Below, piece after piece: positions 52,273 through 55,393 of a stretch of DNA of 55,393 bases; position 1 is the stretch's first letter, and each line of letters opens with the position of its first letter. The DNA is from Vicinamibacteraceae bacterium (GTDB taxonomy: Bacteria > Planctomycetota > Phycisphaerae > Phycisphaerales > UBA5793). The stretch covers positions 1 to 55,393 of the forward strand of contig WYBR01000048.1 in assembly GCA_011525805.1 (NCBI GenBank), in the 5' to 3' direction. The translations under genes were made by a program, and so were the position numbers. The notes under the pieces are model-generated. The model was given only the letters and a program-made list of their open reading frames with translations. It searched no databases and was not told where the DNA came from.

Positions 52273-53682
52273 GTGCTCCAGTCTTTCCCCGTAGTTGGGG
52301 CGATCGCTTCGCCCGCCGGCGTCCCCGCCGCTTCGCTCGCCGCGGAGAGCGGCCACCAGCCGCTCATTGCGCTCTGCCTGCTCCTCGGCGTGGCCCTCGC
52401 CGTGGTCACCGGGCTGCTCATCGCCCGCCTCCGCCGCGAGAACCGCGACCTCGAGCGCCTGCGCTGGGGGGCGGAGCGCTTCGCACGCGGCCGGCTCGAC
52501 CGCCGCATCGCCACCGCCGGCTCCGAGGAGTTCGCCCGCGTGGCCGAGGCCATGAACCACATGGCCCTGCAACTCGAGGACCGCTTCCGCGCCGTCGTCC
52601 ACCAGCGCAACGAACTTGAGGCCGTTCTCTCGAGCATGGTCGAGGGCGTCATCGCCGTCGATCGCGACGAGCGCGTTATGACGATCAATCAGGCGGCCAC
52701 GCGCCTGCTCAACGTGGCGCCCGACACCGCGATCGGCGCCAGCCTCCAGGCCGTCGTGCGCAGCCCGGCCCTGCATCGGCTCGTTGCCGACGCGCTTCAC
52801 GCTTCAGGCCCCGTCGAAGGAGAAGTGGTTGTCCGCTCCGCTGACGCCGCCGCCGACTCGCGGGATTCCGAGCGCATCCTCCTCGCGACCGGCACGGTTC
52901 TGCACGGCGCCGCCGAAGGGCGCATCGGCGCCCTCATCGTCCTCAACGACGTTACCCAGTTGCGCCGGCTCGAAACCGTGCGCCGCGACTTCGTCGCCAA
53001 CGTCTCGCATGAGATGCGCACGCCGATCACGGCCGTGAAGGGCGCTGTCGAGACCCTCCTCGACCAGGCCGGCCACTCGCCCGCAGACGTGCAGCGCCTG
53101 CTCGAGATGATCCGTCGTCACGCCGACCGCATGTTCGCGATCCTCGAAGACCTGCTCACGCTGGCGAAACTTGATCAGCAGGAAGGGCAGCCGCTGCTTG
53201 AACTCGAAGTCGGGGCGGCGGCGCCGCTGATGGCCGGCGCCGTCGAGGCGTGCCGCATGCTCGCCGAGTCGCGCCGCATGAAAGTGACCATCGACTGCCC
53301 CGCCGACCTGCGCCTCGCCATGAATCGCCGCATGCTTGAACAGGCGCTCGTCAACCTCATCGAGAACGCCGTGAAGTACAGCCCGCCGGGCGGAGAGGTC
53401 ACCGTCCACGCTCAACAAAGCGCCGGCGATGTGGTGCTGAGCGTGATCGACCGCGGCGAGGGGATCGAGCCGCAGCACCTCTCGCGCATCTTCGAGCGCT
53501 TCTACCGCGTCGACAAGGGACGAAGCCGCCAGATCGGAAGCACCGGACTGGGACTCTCCATCGTCCGGCACATCTGCCAGGCGCACGGCGGCCGCGTCGA
53601 AGTCGAAAGCCACCCCGGCAAGGGCAGCACCTTCCGCATGATCCTCCCCCGCGGCGAAGCGCCGAGAGAGTTGAACAGGTGA
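52273..53682 (+). CDS. phoR: PhoR-like sensor histidine kinase
   Basis: 469 residues from a GTG with AGGAG seven bases upstream (inside the end of phoB). One clear membrane helix (about 30-52), a HAMP-like linker (60-105), a PAS domain (about 112-230; LSSMVEGVIAVDRDERVMTI), then the HisKA domain with His246 in FVANVSHEMRTPITAVKG, and the ATPase domain with N box NLIENAVKY, G1 DRGEGI, F box ERFYRVD and G2 GSTGLGLSIV. This layout is that of PhoR. The stop codon lies within a GTTGAACAGGTGAACA repeat. Confidence 0.9.
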   Translation: MLQSFPVVGAIASPAGVPAASLAAESGHQPLIALCLLLGVALAVVTGLLIARLRRENRDLERLRWGAERFARGRLDRRIATAGSEEFARVAEAMNHMALQLEDRFRAVVHQRNELEAVLSSMVEGVIAVDRDERVMTINQAATRLLNVAPDTAIGASLQAVVRSPALHRLVADALHASGPVEGEVVVRSADAAADSRDSERILLATGTVLHGAAEGRIGALIVLNDVTQLRRLETVRRDFVANVSHEMRTPITAVKGAVETLLDQAGHSPADVQRLLEMIRRHADRMFAILEDLLTLAKLDQQEGQPLLELEVGAAAPLMAGAVEACRMLAESRRMKVTIDCPADLRLAMNRRMLEQALVNLIENAVKYSPPGGEVTVHAQQSAGDVVLSVIDRGEGIEPQHLSRIFERFYRVDKGRSRQIGSTGLGLSIVRHICQAHGGRVEVESHPGKGSTFRMILPRGEAPRELNR

Positions 53683-53737
53683 ACAGTTGAACAGGTGAGC
53701 GGCGGCGAGAGCGGTGAAAGTTGAACAGGTGAACAGG
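53670..53737 (+). repeat. GTTGAACAGGTGAACA repeats over the phoR stop codon
   Basis: The unit GTTGAACAGGTGA occurs at 53670-53682, 53686-53698 and 53720-53732; the first and third copies continue with ACA. The first copy supplies the last codons and stop of phoR. Simple, recently duplicated-looking sequence. Confidence 0.8.
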
Positions 53738-53752
53738 AAAACGCTGCCCGTC

Positions 53753-53847
53753 GATGCCTCGCTGCCTTGATGCCTTGATGCCTTCCTCCAGTGCCAAGTG
53801 CCTATTGCCTATTGCCCAGTGCCTATTGCCTGGTGCCTATCGCCTCG
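53753..53847 (+). repeat. Degenerate TGCCTATTGCC / TGCCTTGA tandem repeat
   Basis: About 95 bases built from TGCCT-centred units of seven to nine bases: first TTGATGCC copies (53768-53783), then TGCCTATTGCC-type copies (53799-53842). No hairpin potential and no reading frame of interest. Lies between phoR and the convergent HAF-repeat gene. Confidence 0.75.
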
Positions 53848-53887
53848 GGCCTCGGAGTCCCATCCGCTTGCTCACACGCGCGGCTCG

Positions 53888-55243
53888 TCACTCGAATCGA
53901 TGCACGACCAACTGGCTGATGGCGCATTCGTTCTGGACAACGGCCTGAAAGAGGATCGTCTGGCCACGGGCGATGACGGGCACGCTCCTCGTGATAGTTG
54001 CTTCACCATTGCCATCAGCGATTGCAGTGCCGATGATCTGTGGATTATCCAATTGCAGCGCGTTCTGCTGAAGGTCGCAGCCGGGGATTCGGGTTCCGCC
54101 GCTGTGAAGCGAGTAGAGAAAGACGACTCGGGCGCCCGGGGTAGCCCCAGTGAGGGTCAGCGTGTTCGGTCCGGGCGCAGCGCCCGGCACGGGTGAACTG
54201 AGTTCCATCGTGGGAGCGACCGGAGTGAGCAGGAACGGATACGCCTTGAGTGGCTGACCGATCACGTAGCCTTGTGCCGCGATCTGGCCAGCATCGTTGA
54301 TGTCCCACGCCATGTCGATGCGCCAGTTCTTTCGCGGTTTCGGGGGCATGAGGCTGTCAAGCGTGCGCATCCCGTTGTACTGATCCCAGACAAAGCCGTA
54401 GACGTTGGTCGGCTGGCGACCCACCCAACCGACGACCTGGCCTACGTTGTTGATTCCCCACGCGGAACTGCCGATGCCGAGTTCCGAGTTGTGCAAATCG
54501 ACAATCTGCTCATTGACCCACGCAACGGCATGAGCATTGTCGTTGGGCCCGTCGGATTGGCCAACAATCTGGCCAAGATCGTTGATCGCCAGAGCGGCGC
54601 TCGGATCCGATCTCAATATTGGCAGTTCCACGACTCCACCGTTCTCCCACAAGACGGCTTTTTGACGCCAATCAAATGTGGCGGATGACCCGACGATCTG
54701 CCCGGCAGCATTGATGTCGTAAGCTGCGCCACCGGATTGACCAAGGTTCGGCAATGCCGTCATTCGTCCATTCTCCCACAAGAATCCGCCGCCGCCCTCA
54801 ACCGCATCGGCGACACCTACAACTTGAGAAAGATCATTGATTGCGTTTGCTCTGCTTTCATTTCCACCCAGAGTTCCCAAATCAATCACCTGACCATTCC
54901 GCCAGAGTACAGCGTGCTCATCGCTGCTCCCGGGCAAGCTGCTCCAACCAACTGCCTCACCCAGGCTGTTAAGTCCCTTCGCTTCGCTGCGGATCCCGCC
55001 AAGCGTGCCCAGATCGAAGAGGTCGGACGACGTCCACCGAACTCCATGAAAGCCGACGGCGTCCGTGCTCGATGCGCCGACCACGTTTCCGACCGCGTCG
55101 ATCGCGCGCGTCCATGTGTGCGGTTCATCGCGATTGAGCAAGGATAGTTCAAGGAGTGCGTAGTGAGAGTCCTGCGCCGCGGCGAACGAACCACAGCACG
55201 CCGCACATACTGCCGCCACTAGAGTCACGAGTTTGAATGACAT
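53888..55243 (-). CDS. Secreted HAF-repeat protein with shared C-terminal module
   Basis: 451 residues with a signal peptide (cleavage near FAAAQD). About seven HAF-type extracellular repeats are seen, each with a GTLGG- or strand-like part and an [A/D/G]IN-[x]-[G/S]-Q-[V/I]-VG core (AINDLSQVVG, DINAAGQIVG, AINDLGQIVG, GINNVGQVVG, DINDAGQIAA). The last 105 residues (LTLTGATPGARVVFLYS ... IPGCDLQQNALQL ... IADGNGEATI ... CAISQLVVHRF) resemble the C-terminal module of the proteins at 13.6-15.6 and 38.0-39.6 kb. AGGAG precedes the ATG. Base composition is less GC-rich than in neighbouring genes. Confidence 0.87.
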   Translation of the reverse strand: MSFKLVTLVAAVCAACCGSFAAAQDSHYALLELSLLNRDEPHTWTRAIDAVGNVVGASSTDAVGFHGVRWTSSDLFDLGTLGGIRSEAKGLNSLGEAVGWSSLPGSSDEHAVLWRNGQVIDLGTLGGNESRANAINDLSQVVGVADAVEGGGGFLWENGRMTALPNLGQSGGAAYDINAAGQIVGSSATFDWRQKAVLWENGGVVELPILRSDPSAALAINDLGQIVGQSDGPNDNAHAVAWVNEQIVDLHNSELGIGSSAWGINNVGQVVGWVGRQPTNVYGFVWDQYNGMRTLDSLMPPKPRKNWRIDMAWDINDAGQIAAQGYVIGQPLKAYPFLLTPVAPTMELSSPVPGAAPGPNTLTLTGATPGARVVFLYSLHSGGTRIPGCDLQQNALQLDNPQIIGTAIADGNGEATITRSVPVIARGQTILFQAVVQNECAISQLVVHRFE

Positions 55244-55270
55244 CTGAATAATCTCCTGCGTTCATGAAGT

Positions 55271-55298
55271 CGGCGGAAGGGTCTTCACCCTTCCGCCG
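55271..55298 (-). terminator. Strong hairpin between two secreted-protein genes
   Basis: A perfect 12-bp stem CGGCGGAAGGGT / ACCCTTCCGCCG (55271-55282 and 55287-55298) with a CTTC loop, 13 bases after the stop of the truncated upstream gene on the minus strand. No T run follows, so its strength as a terminator is uncertain; it may instead stabilise the upstream mRNA. Confidence 0.6.
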
Positions 55299-55311
55299 GT
55301 GACTGATTGAA

Positions 55312-55393
55312 CTAATTACAGTCAGGACAGACGTCTTCGAGGTTGCAGCCTTCGCCGTGCGGCTCGAACCCGGAGATGTTGTACTTGCCACCC
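55312..55393 (-). CDS. C-terminal end of an unidentified protein (partial)
   Basis: On the minus strand an open frame enters from the right edge and ends at a TAG (55312-55314). The visible residues are GKYNISGFEPHGEGCNLEDV followed by CPDCN. Three cysteines in the last ten residues suggest an exported protein, in keeping with its secreted neighbour, but the gene cannot be identified from this fragment. Confidence 0.45.
   Translation of the reverse strand, partial: GGKYNISGFEPHGEGCNLEDVCPDCN

Noticed and set aside
53753-53847. CRISPR array
   Set aside because: Units are only seven to nine bases, degenerate and without spacers.

Overview
The window is GC-rich (roughly two thirds G+C by eye), densely coding DNA from a diderm bacterium, most likely a planctomycete of the Phycisphaerae type. 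The clues are an N-terminal HTH / C-terminal receiver fusion regulator, an SGNH hydrolase with a PEP-CTERM-like IPSPG tail, HAF and FG-GAP secreted repeat proteins, a VIT/vWA protein, futalosine-type menaquinone synthesis (mqnC), a lipid A acyltransferase that implies an outer membrane, and a very small protein with the YWQWRRETAFG pattern. The taxonomic call is inference. No rRNA, CRISPR array, integrase or intact transposon was seen.

Layout. 0-5.7 kb: 3' part of a DnaK/HscA-like chaperone gene, a lipoprotein, a Wza-like polysaccharide export lipoprotein, lipA and a ChaN-like lipoprotein. 5.7-11.6 kb: a foldback element, a small conserved protein, an ALDH7-type dehydrogenase, a DUF1579 protein, metF, a lipoprotein and rtcB. 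12.0-15.6 kb: six co-directional genes, namely four small proteins with a phage-structural-like beta domain followed by two paralogous secreted proteins; this is the most unusual part of the window. 15.6-25.2 kb: ogt, tyrS, a LuxR-type regulator, a fused two-domain FbpB-like permease, mgtE, a membrane/coiled-coil/BRCT-like protein, an lpxL-type acyltransferase and the HTH-receiver regulator. 25.2-35.1 kb: rsmG coupled to an SGNH hydrolase, an APC permease, a Tat-exported glycosylasparaginase with an ABC-2 exporter pair, a CPA1 antiporter, a Gfo/Idh/MocA oxidoreductase and tRNA-Ala(UGC). 35.3-49.1 kb: VIT/vWA protein, FG-GAP propeller protein bracketed by direct repeats, CysQ-like phosphatase, a QueC-like protein with a decayed N-terminal loop, mqnC, an HDAC-family deacetylase, a PD-(D/E)XK-like protein, a TlpA-like thioredoxin and small proteins. 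49.7-53.7 kb: Na/Pi cotransporter, phoB and phoR, a coherent phosphate-response group. 53.7-55.4 kb: simple repeats, a HAF-repeat secreted protein and the tail of another gene.

How it fits together. Most of the window is housekeeping metabolism and envelope function arranged in one- to three-gene units with frequent strand switches. Two themes run across it. First, four secreted proteins at three loci (13.6-15.6, 38.0-39.6 and 53.9-55.2 kb) end in the same approximately 100-residue module although their N-terminal parts are unrelated; this looks like an interchangeable cell-surface or secretion module. Second, several intergenic regions hold dispersed imperfect-palindromic repeats (11.7/37.7, 37.8/39.7 and 41.6/49.3 kb). 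All assignments were made by reading motifs in translated sequence; no database search was run.
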